A stretch of 64,000 bases of DNA from NCBI GenBank assembly GCA_012862575.1, contig BLSF01000017.1, forward strand, positions 496,001-560,000, read 5' to 3'. The notes under the pieces are model-generated. The model was not told the origin of the DNA. It saw only the letters and a list, made by a program, of their open reading frames with translations, and searched no databases. The position numbers were made by a program, and so were the translations under genes. The number at the start of each line of letters is the position of its first letter. Within the stretch, counting starts at the first letter, position 1. The DNA is from Parietichytrium sp. I65-24A (lineage: Eukaryota; Sar; Bigyra; Thraustochytrida; Thraustochytriidae). Shown here piece by piece: positions 1 to 10,255 of this stretch.

Positions 1-107
1 CAGGTATGGGGGGCTACTCCCGATAGGTCCATAAGCGTGCTTTGCTCATTCGACAGGCCGCGCACGTAAAATCAAGGTGATAACTCGTCAATCCCTTCGT
101 ACGCATC

Positions 108-1118
108 TTAGAGCGCGGCGTAAGTAAATACTTTGAGCTGTTCGAATAAGGCCATGCCGACAGCAGTGGCGGGGGCGTGGAAAGCAATTCGAGCGCCAAC
201 TCCCCGAAACATGCCTCTCACACCCTCTTGGCGATTCAACTTGATGAGGCCATCCACCATGTTCTTGTAATGGGAAGTAGAGCTCTGATCCGCGCCGCTG
301 ATGCCGACCTGTCTCTGGACTTGCATCCGGAGTTTCACCATGTCAAGAGGATTTGTGCAAAAGGATGCACCACCCCCTGCTAGAGCCCCAGATAACAAGT
401 GAAGTCCAAATGGGAGGTTTGAAACATAAGTTTCGTCTCGTTGATTGTTCACCAGTGCTTCCATCCGTCTCTTGAGCTGCTCATAAAACATAAAGTAAAG
501 TGCTGAAAATGGACCAAAAGACATGACCGTGGCTCCGTATCCACGATAAAACCCTGCTAGTCCCTCCGTTCTCCAAATAGAAGTCAGAGCGTCTCGCCCG
601 CTGAGATAGAACATATCTCCTTGGGCCTGCTTTAGCTCGGACAATACAGACGCTCGCGGAACTTGCTGAATCTGCATGCGCTCCTTCACCACGTCAATAG
701 GTACCCACAAGACGCAACTCAACGCTTCTGCAACCATGCCTCCCGTAAAGTGCACAAAGAATGGAGAGTTTGATGACCTGTCGCCAGTTGCGTCTGCATA
801 CAATCCACCAACGTGCGATTTGATGAGCTCGTACGAGGTGAAGTACAGGCAGGAAGCAGGGATTGATCCTAGAACCGTTGGGCCAAAGCCGCGGTAGAGA
901 CCACGAAGCCCTTCTCTCGCCCAAATACTGCCAAGACCGTCCACGAAACTCTTGTACAGCACCTTGTCGCCTCCACTCGCCAGAGCATGCCATGTCTGTG
1001 TTTGAATGCGGGCCTTGACCGTGTCGATAGGGTGGCAGGGAAATCGGGCCAGAGCGCCACTCAGAGAGCTCGCTGCCATAGTCGGCACCAGCCTCAATTC
1101 GGAGCGGTCCTCCGCCAT
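108..1118 (-). CDS. Mitochondrial carrier (SLC25) family protein
   Basis: Single-exon 336-aa member of the mitochondrial carrier family, which moves metabolites across the inner mitochondrial membrane. The three tandem repeats are all visible, each with a Px[DE]xx[KR] signature: PIDTVKARIQ near residue 29, PIDVVKERMQ near 140 and NPLDMVKLRMQ near 257. Each is followed by a G-rich second-helix motif (GLRGLYRGFGPTV, GLAGFYRGYGATV, GVRGMFRGVGARI). The length is typical of the family. The start is an ATG, and the first repeat follows about 20 residues later, so the N-terminus looks complete. I cannot assign the substrate from sequence; contact-site residues would have to be compared with characterised carriers. 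It is transcribed divergently from the eL29 gene, with about 1.5 kb between the starts. Confidence 0.92.
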   Translation of the reverse strand: MAEDRSELRLVPTMAASSLSGALARFPCHPIDTVKARIQTQTWHALASGGDKVLYKSFVDGLGSIWAREGLRGLYRGFGPTVLGSIPASCLYFTSYELIKSHVGGLYADATGDRSSNSPFFVHFTGGMVAEALSCVLWVPIDVVKERMQIQQVPRASVLSELKQAQGDMFYLSGRDALTSIWRTEGLAGFYRGYGATVMSFGPFSALYFMFYEQLKRRMEALVNNQRDETYVSNLPFGLHLLSGALAGGGASFCTNPLDMVKLRMQVQRQVGISGADQSSTSHYKNMVDGLIKLNRQEGVRGMFRGVGARIAFHAPATAVGMALFEQLKVFTYAAL

Positions 1119-2632
1119 CCCGCAGCGTTTGCTCTCTACCTCATTGACTCGGCGGCTCCTTCTTCTTTCACCAGTGACCGACTAAACGAGGCAGGGTCTG
1201 ACCAATTCTGACCGGTCCTCCTTTGCCAGTATCTCCCTATCTCCCTTCCCCATAGGTTACCGGTATGTACTTGTTTAGCTCAGCACACCAATAAGACCAG
1301 ATAGTTGCCGTGCACGCTCCATTACGCACTTGGGAAATGGAACTAAGGAGTCTTGGCAGCCTGGCTGCCCATGGCTGCCAGCAGCTCGTGTACTACTGTA
1401 GCACTAAATTAGCTATTGGTCAAGCTAAACTAAATGTCTCGACGTGCTCGAACGATGACCGTGAGCTGAGCTATGCTGAGCTGTCAATGTCGTCCAACTT
1501 GAGTGCTCAGGTCATCTTGGCCGTGGCCGCAGGCTCCAAACCTCTACAAAGGGTCTCGTCCACTGGCCGGTGAGCTTATTTCCACTTGTACGTTGCAGAA
1601 CTGTTTTCTTTTATTGTAGAAAAGGGCGAGCATTTCTAACATCTGCAGAACCGCGATGCTCAAGCGACATGAGAAGCTCGTTTTACGAGAACCAGGTTCA
1701 AGTTCCGTCGTTGGAACCTGCTCCTGATCTTCCCGGTCACTGAGGTTTAAAACTGTATGCCGACCTTCTCCTTTTCTCCATGACTTGTTCATCTTTCGGC
1801 GTTTTGCGTCCAAAACAATAATCAGAACATCATGCACGGAAAGCCTGGAACAACAAGAACGCCCTTTCGAGCTGACGGTCCTCTCTGTCCCGTTTTAACT
1901 TCTTGAAAACTTCTCGAACTCCTCGGCCGCAAATGCGTACAAGTGCCGGGTTTTGCTGTCGACCTCGTCATACAAAGCGTGTTCCGTCGAACCGAGACAC
2001 ACAATGTTGCACGCAGATGCTTCACTCTCCTCGCACAGGTTCCGTTGATACTCAGTGTCGCTGACAGGCAGTGAGTGGATGCGGTTCCGGGCTCAAAAAA
2101 CGATTTTTTACTGACTGCAGACCGGTTCCGCATCAAGAGAGGATCCGGTGTATTGACTGTGAGTGCAGATGAAAAGACATTTCGGCTTCTCGATTTTCCT
2201 CGCTTGAAGTCTTCTTGTGCCCGACTGGCGCCAGAAGAGAAATGGAACCTTTGCTCTCTGTCAATCAGCTCTGACGGACCCTGACTCCATTATTTTCTGA
2301 ATCGTTTTCAGTGAATCTGGCAGCGAATTAGTGATCCAGTCAGGCATTTCCAGTGCCAACCATTTTCTCTCGAAAGACCTTACCACCAAACCTCAATGCC
2401 CTTGGTACGCTACATCTTTATCTAAATTCTATTATTTCTGGTATTATAATTGCGTTCCTCTACGAGTTCCGCTTCGGGTTTCTCTCAAACCCTAGCCCTA
2501 TGTTGAACCACTGGAGATGACCGGGAATGGCGCCCTAACCTCTTAGGTTAGGGTGTAAGAATGTGCAAACCAAGTCGAGACGGAAGACGAGTTCATCGCG
2601 CGTGAGTCAGAGCTTGCGAAGCAACAGGAAAG
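1119..2632. other. Intergenic, divergent promoter region
   Basis: Gap of about 1.5 kb between the divergent carrier and eL29 genes. No open frame in it resembles a protein. The only notable structure is the pair of telo-box-like motifs just upstream of eL29, listed separately. Confidence 0.6.
2487..2553 (+). promoter_or_regulatory. Telo-box-like motif and CCCTAACC/GGTTAGGG inverted repeat upstream of eL29
   Basis: AAACCCTAG lies at 2487-2495. A perfect 8-bp inverted repeat follows: CCCTAACC (2533-2540), a 5-nt spacer, then GGTTAGGG (2546-2553), ending 79 bp before the eL29 start codon. Telo-boxes (AAACCCTAA) are known promoter elements of ribosomal protein genes in plants. A similar role here is inferred from position only. 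Confidence 0.4.
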
Positions 2633-3113
2633 ATGGTGAAGCAGAAGAACCACACCAACAGCAACCAGGCCTACAAGGCCCACAGGAACAATGGCCTGAA
2701 GAAGCGCCGAAAGGAGAAGTACAGCTCCCAGAAGGGCATGGACCCAAAGTTTCTTAGGAACCTGAGGTGCGTTTTTGGTGATGCGGGGCCAATCTTCCCC
2801 TTGGAGTTCGGTGGTTCGAGATGGGTCGCGCAACGTCTGCCGCACTGCGCTGCGCTGTGTTGACGGAAGGGGGGCTGGTCTTTTGCTTTGTTTGTTTTGG
2901 GTTGGAAATGGATAATTTGAATCTGACAGTGAACAATTGGTGTTGTCGCCTGTTTGTTATTTCTCCTCGGTGTACAGATTCGCAAGGAAGCGTAAGTCTT
3001 AGAAAAACAGTCTTTTTGCACGGCGTTGAACGTCCAAAATTGGTGGATTGACATATCTGACTTGGCTTTTTTTTGAACCCGCAGACAATAACAAAAACGC
3101 TGAATCGAAATAA
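2633..3113 (+). CDS. RPL29: 60S ribosomal protein eL29 (three exons, one a 14-nt microexon)
   Basis: A 58-aa basic protein of the large ribosomal subunit. The N-terminus [19 protein letters not shown] and the motif [13 protein letters not shown] match the eL29 family closely. No single frame carries it; I joined three exons: 2633-2766, 2978-2991 and 3085-3113. The introns are 211 nt (GTGCGT...CAG) and 93 nt (GTAAGT...CAG). Exon 2 is only 14 nt and supplies the end of the arginine codon, then Phe-Ala-Arg-Lys and the first base of the next codon. Exon 3 gives His-Asn-Asn-Lys and a short tail ending in TAA. The joined C-terminus RFARKHNNKN parallels the RFAKKHNKK of animal eL29, which strongly supports this splicing. 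The downstream sequence shows no other exon. Confidence 0.93.
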
Positions 3114-4107
3114 GTTGGGCATAGTGGAGATCTGGTGATTGTGAAGATGGGGTTTTCAACGAAGTTGAGAGGGTGAAGCAGGATGTAATGTCTGGCATCA
3201 TAAGTGCAAGCGGGAATTTTGGCTACTTGCGGATGGAATATCAGCAAGTATCACCTATTTTTGTGGGCTTCATTGCACTTGAGGCGGTGAACTCTTCTTT
3301 GAGGATTGTTCGCCCTATTCTCTGGCGCTTTTGAATGCTCGACTTTGATCACGACTTCTCTTTTGTCATCATCCGTTAGGTTGGTTGAACTCCTATTTTT
3401 CATCTTTCACTTAATCTCGAGTTATTTTCCGTTTCCTTTACTTTACTCCTCTATATTGAAAACTATGCTTGCAAACTTTGCTAGTCACATGTCGCCCAAA
3501 GGATGAACAAGTGTCAACATCACCCAACTTTGGGCTGTGGTGTTTGTGCGTTGTTGAAGATTAGGAGCTCGGTTCCCTTCTCGTATTGTTCTCCGTCAGC
3601 ACAGCCACTCCTCTAGTCTCAGTGTGGTAAGCGTTCGTGAGATGCAGATTACCGCCCAAACCACAAAAAAAAATCGTCTCCGCAGCACCTGTCCCATGTG
3701 GCTCACACCGAACTTAATTTAAATTGACAATCTTAATTTAAAAAGTCTCGCGCAACCGGGGCTGGGCCTGCTGGGCCGACCCGATTCCCATGCTCATGGA
3801 AGGTGCAAGTAGTCAGACGTATGGGCATGCTTTACTGATCTGCAATAGTAGTTGCCTAAGCTCCTCTCAACGGCTACAAAGCTTTTCAAATGGCAAGTGT
3901 AGCAAGTGTGCTAAGTGCACGTACTGAGTTGACTGTGAGTACTCACTCACTCGCTAACTCTCACGGTCAAGCAGGCGCTCGTGTGATGGAATGCGCTTTG
4001 CTCTCCCAGTCCTCTCTCGACAGGCCCGGTTGGTTCATTCAAGTTTGTGGCGTCGGCTGCGGACTCGCTAGCCAATTGCTCTGGCAGGACTCCACGGAAC
4101 GAGAGAG
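3114..4107. other. Intergenic region
   Basis: About 1 kb between eL29 and the C2/EF-hand gene. It holds two short direct copies of CTTAATTTAAA (about 3711-3741), a run of A at about 3663-3671, and a half-copy of the recurrent near-palindrome (GACTGTGAGTACTCAC, 3931-3946). No coding sequence is recognised. Confidence 0.5.
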
Positions 4108-7100
4108 ATGTTCAGGGGGTTTTCGCTTCGCGGAAGGTCTGCGTCCCCGGCGCCGTCTCCGAAAAGCAGAAAGTTGAGCACCAAGGATGCAGAAGAGCTC
4201 AAGGTTGACGAGCTTGCTCCAGCGAACCTTGGCGAAGGTGCTGAGTTCGTGGTGAATCTCAAGGTGCTCGAGGCTCGCGACCTTCGCATTGCGGACAAGA
4301 AAACAAAGTCGAGCGACCCCTTCGTCCAAGTCAAGCTACGCGGTACCAAAGTTCAAACGGGGGTCAAAGACCGGACACTCAATCCTAAGTGGAACGAGGA
4401 ATTTCACTTTGGAAACTCGGGAGGAGGGCGGAAGCAGAAGAAGGCTCTCAAAGGTGACGAAAAAATTCTGTTCCACGTACAAGACCGGGATCTTGTCTTT
4501 AATGATGACCTTGGTGCTGCAATTTTTGACCTGCAGGATTGCAAGGCTGCCGAAGGAATGAAGGTCAAGCGTTGGCTCAAGCTTATCACTTACGATGCTG
4601 CTCTGCTGCAATACAAAGAGGAAGGAACAACACAATCTCCGAAGAAAAAGAGCAAGCCTAGCACGTCGTACTTTGGAGAGCTGTTGGTTGATGTAGAGAT
4701 GTTGCTTGTCACGGACGAAACTGCTATCCCGTCTTCGCGCTCTGCAGCTAGTAGGGAGAGTAAAAGATCTTCGAAAGCGAGCACAAGTCACTCAGCTGAT
4801 GACAATGACAATGATAGTACCCCTGCAAAGTGTGTGTCTGCTAGAACTCATATCGAGAGCGGGCGTTCGTCAACAAGTGTACCTTCTGGGGCGGAAGTGC
4901 ACAACAGCTTTTGCAATACTTTAACAGTAAATGTCATGAGAGGGAAAGGGCTTGCGTCCAAAGACTATGATGGGTTCTCGGACCCGTATTGCTCAGTGAC
5001 CTTTGGGAAACAGAAGAGGAAGACGGTAACAATGCGCAATACTCTCGATCCTGAGTGGAATGCCGAGCTGAAGTTTAGCACAGTTGATAAGAATGGGAAA
5101 CCCCTGCAATCGGATTTAGTCATTAAAGTGTACGACTCTGACATGCTTTCTGATGATCTTATCGGTGAAGTCGTCATTCCATTCGAAGAACTAGTCAATC
5201 TAGAATCCGGCTTGCAATGGCGCGATCTCGTTGCCAAGCCGTCCAAGAACAAGACGGCGTCCGAAATCGGAGCACTCGAACTGTCTGTCACCTACAACCT
5301 TGAGGGAGGAGAAGAAGAAGCAGAAGGTGCTGCAGAAACAGATCATGAAAACCCGGAGGAGACTCCGAGAAAAGGAAGACTCTTTTCTTTCGGCTCACTG
5401 CCTCTCTTGTCGCGGAGAGCCAGCTCGCCGCGGCCAAGCAGTGAATTGAGCCCTCTTTCCTCCCCGCAAAGCCCGGACTCAGACAGCGCTCGCACCCACA
5501 GCTCCAGGCATAACACAGGCTCGGACACAAAAACACAATTCTCGAGCATCTCAAACCCGGCAAGTTCGCAAAACTCAATCTGCCCTCCATTCAACATCAA
5601 AATCCACAAAGCACAGGGCTTATTCAGCTCGGATTCCAACTCTTTGAGTGATCCCTACTGCATCGTTCGGATTGGGCGGGAGAAAAGAAAGACTAAAATG
5701 CGAAAAAAGACGCTCGATCCGGTATGGGACGAGGAATTGAGCTTTAAGCGCAAGAAAGGACATTATCAATGGACAGACATAGTTGAGATTGAAATCCGGG
5801 ATGGAGATCTCATCGGGTCGGATTTCCTCGGCAAAGGTTCAATTACTCTTCAAGAACTCGCGAACGCTGCGACCCCACAGCCGGTATGGCTCGACTTGAT
5901 CGGTCAAGATGGGCATCCAAAGTCAAACGTTGAGCTAGGAAGTGTACAAATAAGTATACTATTCACTGACCTCCATTTGCAACAGTCAGCCTTGGCCAGC
6001 GGGGAAGGTCAGGTATCGGCCGCGAGTCCTGGCTCAAACAACGTTGTGAAGCTGAAAATTATTCAAGCACGGAATCTCAAAGCAGGGGACCTCTTCGGTT
6101 CATGTGACCCCCTCTGTATCGTGTCTTACACCGATAGCGCTGGGGTGAGGCGAAAGCTGAAGACTAGTGTAGTGCACAAGTCTTTAAATCCGGTGTGGGG
6201 CGAGAAGGAGGTCTTCGAGCTTCATGGATTGGACCTCTTGCAGGACGTTCAAGCTCAGGCTGTTAAAGTTTTAATAAAGGTCATGGACAAGGACTTGTTG
6301 ACGAGCGACTTTATCGGCAAAATCGAATTCAGCTTAGCTGAAGCTTTAAGGCTTTCTGAACCGCAATGGCTTCCACTCGACCCGAAGGGCGAAGTGATGG
6401 TACAGGCGATTGCGCCGTTTGAGGGATACGTAGAGGCAATACCAAAGCCCGCCTCCATAAAGTCCGCTGAGACTGTTCTCGGCATATTACAAAGCCAGCT
6501 TGGTGAGCAGGTGGTTACCACGGCGCAATTGCGGGCAGCTTTCGACCTTGTGGATGGAAATCAGTCTGGAACGCTGAGTTTTGATGAGTTCGTCCAACTT
6601 TTAACGTTTATGAAACTTTCCAAGTCAGTGAGCAATGAGGAGCTAAGAGTACTGTTTGATGCACTTGACGAGGATCGGAGCGGAGAAATCTTGTTCAAGG
6701 AACTAGAGCATCTCTTAGAAGATGGCTCGGGAGAGGTTATCGTTCAGAAAAATAGCAAGAAAAGCTCGCGGTCCTTGGCTCGTCTCGCAGTGAGACAATT
6801 GGGTGAAAAGCTGATCCGCCACGTTTCGGCCTCAACGTCCAAATCAACCGGTAGCATGCCCATGTCGGAAATTGTGGAAGACTTCGTATCTGATCTCAAG
6901 CGAAACTTTGAACTCTTTGATGAGACACGGTCTAGGCGCATCGAAATTGGAGAACGCCTGAACAGGGTGCTTGTTCTCTCCAATTCAGTGCCTTTGACTG
7001 ATGAAAATGAGAAAAGAGCCCTCGCTAAAGCTTTTGGTTCTCCAATGAGGTATCTAGAATTTTGCGAATTTTTGCTCGACCTTGAACTGCCGCTACATTC

Positions 7101-10100
7101 GCGTCCCGTCGCACTTCCGTCCGAAAAAATCTCATATGGGCTCCCCGACGGCCAATCGCAGAGCAGCTCAGCAACTCTTGATGTGAAGATTCTACGAGCC
7201 GAGGGACTTCGGGCCAGTGACCGGAATGGGAAGTCGGACCCGTACTGCATCTTGCAACTGGAGAAAGAGTCCCAGAAGACCAAGGTAATTCGCAATACAC
7301 TTGATCCAGTCTGGCAGCAGGACTTTGTATTCGGGAAAAAGTCCGGATTACGGCAGAACTCGTCTCTGAAAATTACACTCAAGGACAAAGACCTCATTTT
7401 CTCTGAATACCTGGGTGAGGTTTCAATACCAATCGCGAACATCCCGCGTGATTCAGCAAAGGAAAGTTGGTATGACTTGGTATCTACGGGCAAGAAGAGC
7501 AAGGCCACCGGAAGAGTTCTTGTGGCGCTGTCGATTAATGCCAATGGCCCTGCAGATCCTGGCAGCCCTGCGTCTGCCCCGTCTCCGCTCAGTCCTCCTC
7601 TGCGTCACGTCGACGACTATGTCGACGGAATGGACTTCCGAGATCCTTCAGCTTCCGCTTCACCTTCAGCTTCTCCCGTAAGCGGGGGCAGTGCCAAGAG
7701 CACTGACGAACATTCTCACACTCATCTTCACTCCGATAGGGACCAGAACTGGCATGCCCAGCAGCTTAAAAGTGCAAGAGAAGCTGTAGCAAAGGCCATC
7801 CGCCTTGGTGGTGGTCAGATGAGTCTTCGCAGCGAGTTAGAGAGGCAAGACGTCCGTCAAAGAGGTGTCATTTCGGCCAAACGGCTGCGAATAGGTCTGG
7901 AAAATTCGGGAATACATCTCACATCCGAGCAACTTGCCGCACTGATTCCTAGGGTTGACCCAGAAGGGCTCGATCGAATCGACTATCTATTATTTTGCAA
8001 GCTTGTACGCTCCGAAATTGCGTTCTCCTCGCAGAGAAGCTCCGCAGCTTCGCTCGCGGCGACACGTAGCAGGTTGGAGAGGGTATTGAGTCACGCGGCT
8101 GCAAGGAGCATGAGCATTGGGGCACTTTTTCTTGCGTTTGACCACGCTCGGAGCGGATTAGTCTCAGATCAAGATTTCTGTAGCGTTCTGCGGGCAATGA
8201 ACGGAAATTTTGAGCCAAAAGAAATTATTCAACTCGCGCAAAGCTTGCAAGGGGGGGAACAAGGAGGTTTCGTCAATTATCGTGTTCTGGTTCACAATGT
8301 ATGCAAGGACATTAATGTGGACACCCCACTGGGTGAAAGTATCGGGATAGGATCGAGAGAGAGCAGCGAAAGCTCCCACCTCATTCGATCGCAGTCAACA
8401 ATTGATGAGGTCCAGACGAAGTTCAAATTTGTTCTTCGCCGTTTGGGCAAGCAATCGCCGGATTTGAGCCAATTTTTCGAACAGTTTGATAGAAACGGAG
8501 ACGGGAAGATATCCAGGGCAGAATTCCGTGATTTTATAGAAACGAAGGTCAACCAGGATCCTACACTTTTGCGAGACGAACTCATAACCGCAGACGAGCT
8601 TGAAATTCTTTTGCATCGATTTGACCTTCACCAAAATGGCCAGATCGACTACGTTGCTTTCCTCCAATTGATTTCCATGACTCGCGACGAGCTGGAAGAA
8701 TCCTGCGAAAGGTTCAGGAAAAAACTTGTTGCAAAGTGCAGACAACGGCAAGCTCTCCATGAGCCGTCTTTACTGAGTGAATTCAGTAAAATCGACAGAC
8801 TCGGGCGCGCCCAAGTATCTCGCATGGAATTTCGCAATGTTCTAAAGTCGATGGGGGAAGGAGCGACCCTCAATACTGAAGAGCTCCGATATTTGATGGA
8901 CAAATTCGACTGCTTCCAGACCGGCTCAATCAAATACGTGGATTTCGTTAATTACGTTCACGGCCAACAGGCCGGGGTGATTCTGCCGAATACATCCTCA
9001 CCGGACGAAGTTCAACAAACTGACATGGATCGAATCACTCGGGGCAGCGCGGAGAATATTCACAGCGCATCTTGGATGTATAGGGATGCTGAGGCGGGAG
9101 AGCAACGATTCCAGCGTCAAAGCTCGACCATGAGGTTTGTGGAGGCGTCAGAATCAGCGCAGGCAGAAAACTGTCCGAGTTCGCGCCGTGTGGACCTCTG
9201 GCACCCTAGCACGATTAACGAATGGCTTGAAAAGTTTGCCACTCCAGCTGAGCGAAGGGATTTTGACGAGCTGTACCAGTCTGTAAGCGCTTACACGGCC
9301 GAAGATCAGCGATCTTCACAGTATTCTCTTCGCGAAGCCCCGGGATCGGCTGCCGCTTTGATCGCTCGTCAACGGCCACCACAGGCTTCAAGCTCCCATG
9401 CTTTCTATTCACCAAGAGGAAGAGATCAAATTACATCTCTGCACAGAAGTGCTCGCTCCCCATCCCCACTTGATAGAGAGTGCAAGGATGTTGGTTGGGA
9501 GTGTCGACGTTGCAGACATGTGAACAGATCATTGGCTCATTTAAACGATTGCAGAAAATGTGGTTCGGCGCGCTCGGCCATCTCCCGCGTGATTGTTCGA
9601 AGCGATGGGAGTAGCTCGAGTGAATTCGAAGAAAGCTCGGATGCTGATTTCAGAGCACAGCGACGACGACGAAGACGAAGCGCAAGAGAGCGTGGGAGGT
9701 CTCAGCTCCAGCGTAAAACACACCGCTCCTCGCGCTCTAGATCGCGTCATGACTCGAGAGAAAAAGAACGTCGACACAAACCGCGAGGCAGTCGTTCCCC
9801 AATGGAGCTTCCTGCTAGCCCCAAACTTTTATTGGTCGACGATCTTCACGAGAGACGGCCGTCCAGGGAATCAAGAAAAGGTCGTAGTCGGGGGCGGAAC
9901 TCAGACTCGGAGTCTGAATCATCGGACTCCACAACGAGCTTCTCGGACTCGGAAACCTCCGTGGGGTCGCCAGGTTTCAGCGTCAGTTACTCCTCCAGCG
10001 TCTTTGCTGATGATTTCTGGGGATCGGTGAACGCGCAACGGAGGTCAAGGCTCCATGAGCAATCAAGCAGAAAGGACAGCAAGCGGCTGAAGAAAGAGAA

Positions 10101-10212
10101 GCACGGGGGGCGGAAAGGGCGGAAGAAGCACAACCGCGAGAAAGGCTCAAGAAAGAAGTCACACAAAACTTCTCGCCAGAAACGAAGAAGTCGGAGCAGA
10201 AACAGGTTTTAG
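4108..10212 (+). CDS. Multi-C2 / EF-hand protein with RanBP2-type zinc finger and RS-rich tail
   Basis: A 2034-aa single-exon protein, probably a calcium-responsive membrane-binding scaffold. Five C2 domains are visible at about residues 44-145, 270-362, 493-585, 644-748 and 1020-1112. Each carries a SDPF/SDPY/CDPL calcium-loop motif and a later paired-Asp segment such as DKDL, DSDM or DGDL. An EF-hand pair sits at about 808-871 (DGNQSGTLSFDEF, DEDRSGEILFKEL). More EF-hand-like repeats lie at about 1455-1620, the best being DRNGDGKISRAEF; others (DLHQNGQIDY, DCFQTGSIKY) are weaker. Near 1798 is a four-Cys RanBP2-type zinc finger (WECRRCRHVN...CRKCGSAR). The last 200 residues are Arg/Ser/Lys-rich. 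The start is the first ATG in frame and is followed by a Ser/Pro/Arg-rich leader. The stop lies 43 bp from that of the convergent AP-5 mu gene. C2 and EF modules suggest Ca2+/phospholipid binding; the finger and RS tail suggest RNA or nuclear-speckle contacts. The combination is not one I recognise. Confidence 0.9.
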   Translation: MFRGFSLRGRSASPAPSPKSRKLSTKDAEELKVDELAPANLGEGAEFVVNLKVLEARDLRIADKKTKSSDPFVQVKLRGTKVQTGVKDRTLNPKWNEEFHFGNSGGGRKQKKALKGDEKILFHVQDRDLVFNDDLGAAIFDLQDCKAAEGMKVKRWLKLITYDAALLQYKEEGTTQSPKKKSKPSTSYFGELLVDVEMLLVTDETAIPSSRSAASRESKRSSKASTSHSADDNDNDSTPAKCVSARTHIESGRSSTSVPSGAEVHNSFCNTLTVNVMRGKGLASKDYDGFSDPYCSVTFGKQKRKTVTMRNTLDPEWNAELKFSTVDKNGKPLQSDLVIKVYDSDMLSDDLIGEVVIPFEELVNLESGLQWRDLVAKPSKNKTASEIGALELSVTYNLEGGEEEAEGAAETDHENPEETPRKGRLFSFGSLPLLSRRASSPRPSSELSPLSSPQSPDSDSARTHSSRHNTGSDTKTQFSSISNPASSQNSICPPFNIKIHKAQGLFSSDSNSLSDPYCIVRIGREKRKTKMRKKTLDPVWDEELSFKRKKGHYQWTDIVEIEIRDGDLIGSDFLGKGSITLQELANAATPQPVWLDLIGQDGHPKSNVELGSVQISILFTDLHLQQSALASGEGQVSAASPGSNNVVKLKIIQARNLKAGDLFGSCDPLCIVSYTDSAGVRRKLKTSVVHKSLNPVWGEKEVFELHGLDLLQDVQAQAVKVLIKVMDKDLLTSDFIGKIEFSLAEALRLSEPQWLPLDPKGEVMVQAIAPFEGYVEAIPKPASIKSAETVLGILQSQLGEQVVTTAQLRAAFDLVDGNQSGTLSFDEFVQLLTFMKLSKSVSNEELRVLFDALDEDRSGEILFKELEHLLEDGSGEVIVQKNSKKSSRSLARLAVRQLGEKLIRHVSASTSKSTGSMPMSEIVEDFVSDLKRNFELFDETRSRRIEIGERLNRVLVLSNSVPLTDENEKRALAKAFGSPMRYLEFCEFLLDLELPLHSRPVALPSEKISYGLPDGQSQSSSATLDVKILRAEGLRASDRNGKSDPYCILQLEKESQKTKVIRNTLDPVWQQDFVFGKKSGLRQNSSLKITLKDKDLIFSEYLGEVSIPIANIPRDSAKESWYDLVSTGKKSKATGRVLVALSINANGPADPGSPASAPSPLSPPLRHVDDYVDGMDFRDPSASASPSASPVSGGSAKSTDEHSHTHLHSDRDQNWHAQQLKSAREAVAKAIRLGGGQMSLRSELERQDVRQRGVISAKRLRIGLENSGIHLTSEQLAALIPRVDPEGLDRIDYLLFCKLVRSEIAFSSQRSSAASLAATRSRLERVLSHAAARSMSIGALFLAFDHARSGLVSDQDFCSVLRAMNGNFEPKEIIQLAQSLQGGEQGGFVNYRVLVHNVCKDINVDTPLGESIGIGSRESSESSHLIRSQSTIDEVQTKFKFVLRRLGKQSPDLSQFFEQFDRNGDGKISRAEFRDFIETKVNQDPTLLRDELITADELEILLHRFDLHQNGQIDYVAFLQLISMTRDELEESCERFRKKLVAKCRQRQALHEPSLLSEFSKIDRLGRAQVSRMEFRNVLKSMGEGATLNTEELRYLMDKFDCFQTGSIKYVDFVNYVHGQQAGVILPNTSSPDEVQQTDMDRITRGSAENIHSASWMYRDAEAGEQRFQRQSSTMRFVEASESAQAENCPSSRRVDLWHPSTINEWLEKFATPAERRDFDELYQSVSAYTAEDQRSSQYSLREAPGSAAALIARQRPPQASSSHAFYSPRGRDQITSLHRSARSPSPLDRECKDVGWECRRCRHVNRSLAHLNDCRKCGSARSAISRVIVRSDGSSSSEFEESSDADFRAQRRRRRRSARERGRSQLQRKTHRSSRSRSRHDSREKERRHKPRGSRSPMELPASPKLLLVDDLHERRPSRESRKGRSRGRNSDSESESSDSTTSFSDSETSVGSPGFSVSYSSSVFADDFWGSVNAQRRSRLHEQSSRKDSKRLKKEKHGGRKGRKKHNREKGSRKKSHKTSRQKRRSRSRNRF

Positions 10213-10255
10213 ACTCACATCCAAGTGTCCTCGAGCTTACAGCCAGCTCTTTCTA

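Noticed and set aside
2754-3201. Minus-strand open frames across the eL29 introns
   Set aside because: They are antisense shadows of a well-supported spliced gene with no homology of their own.
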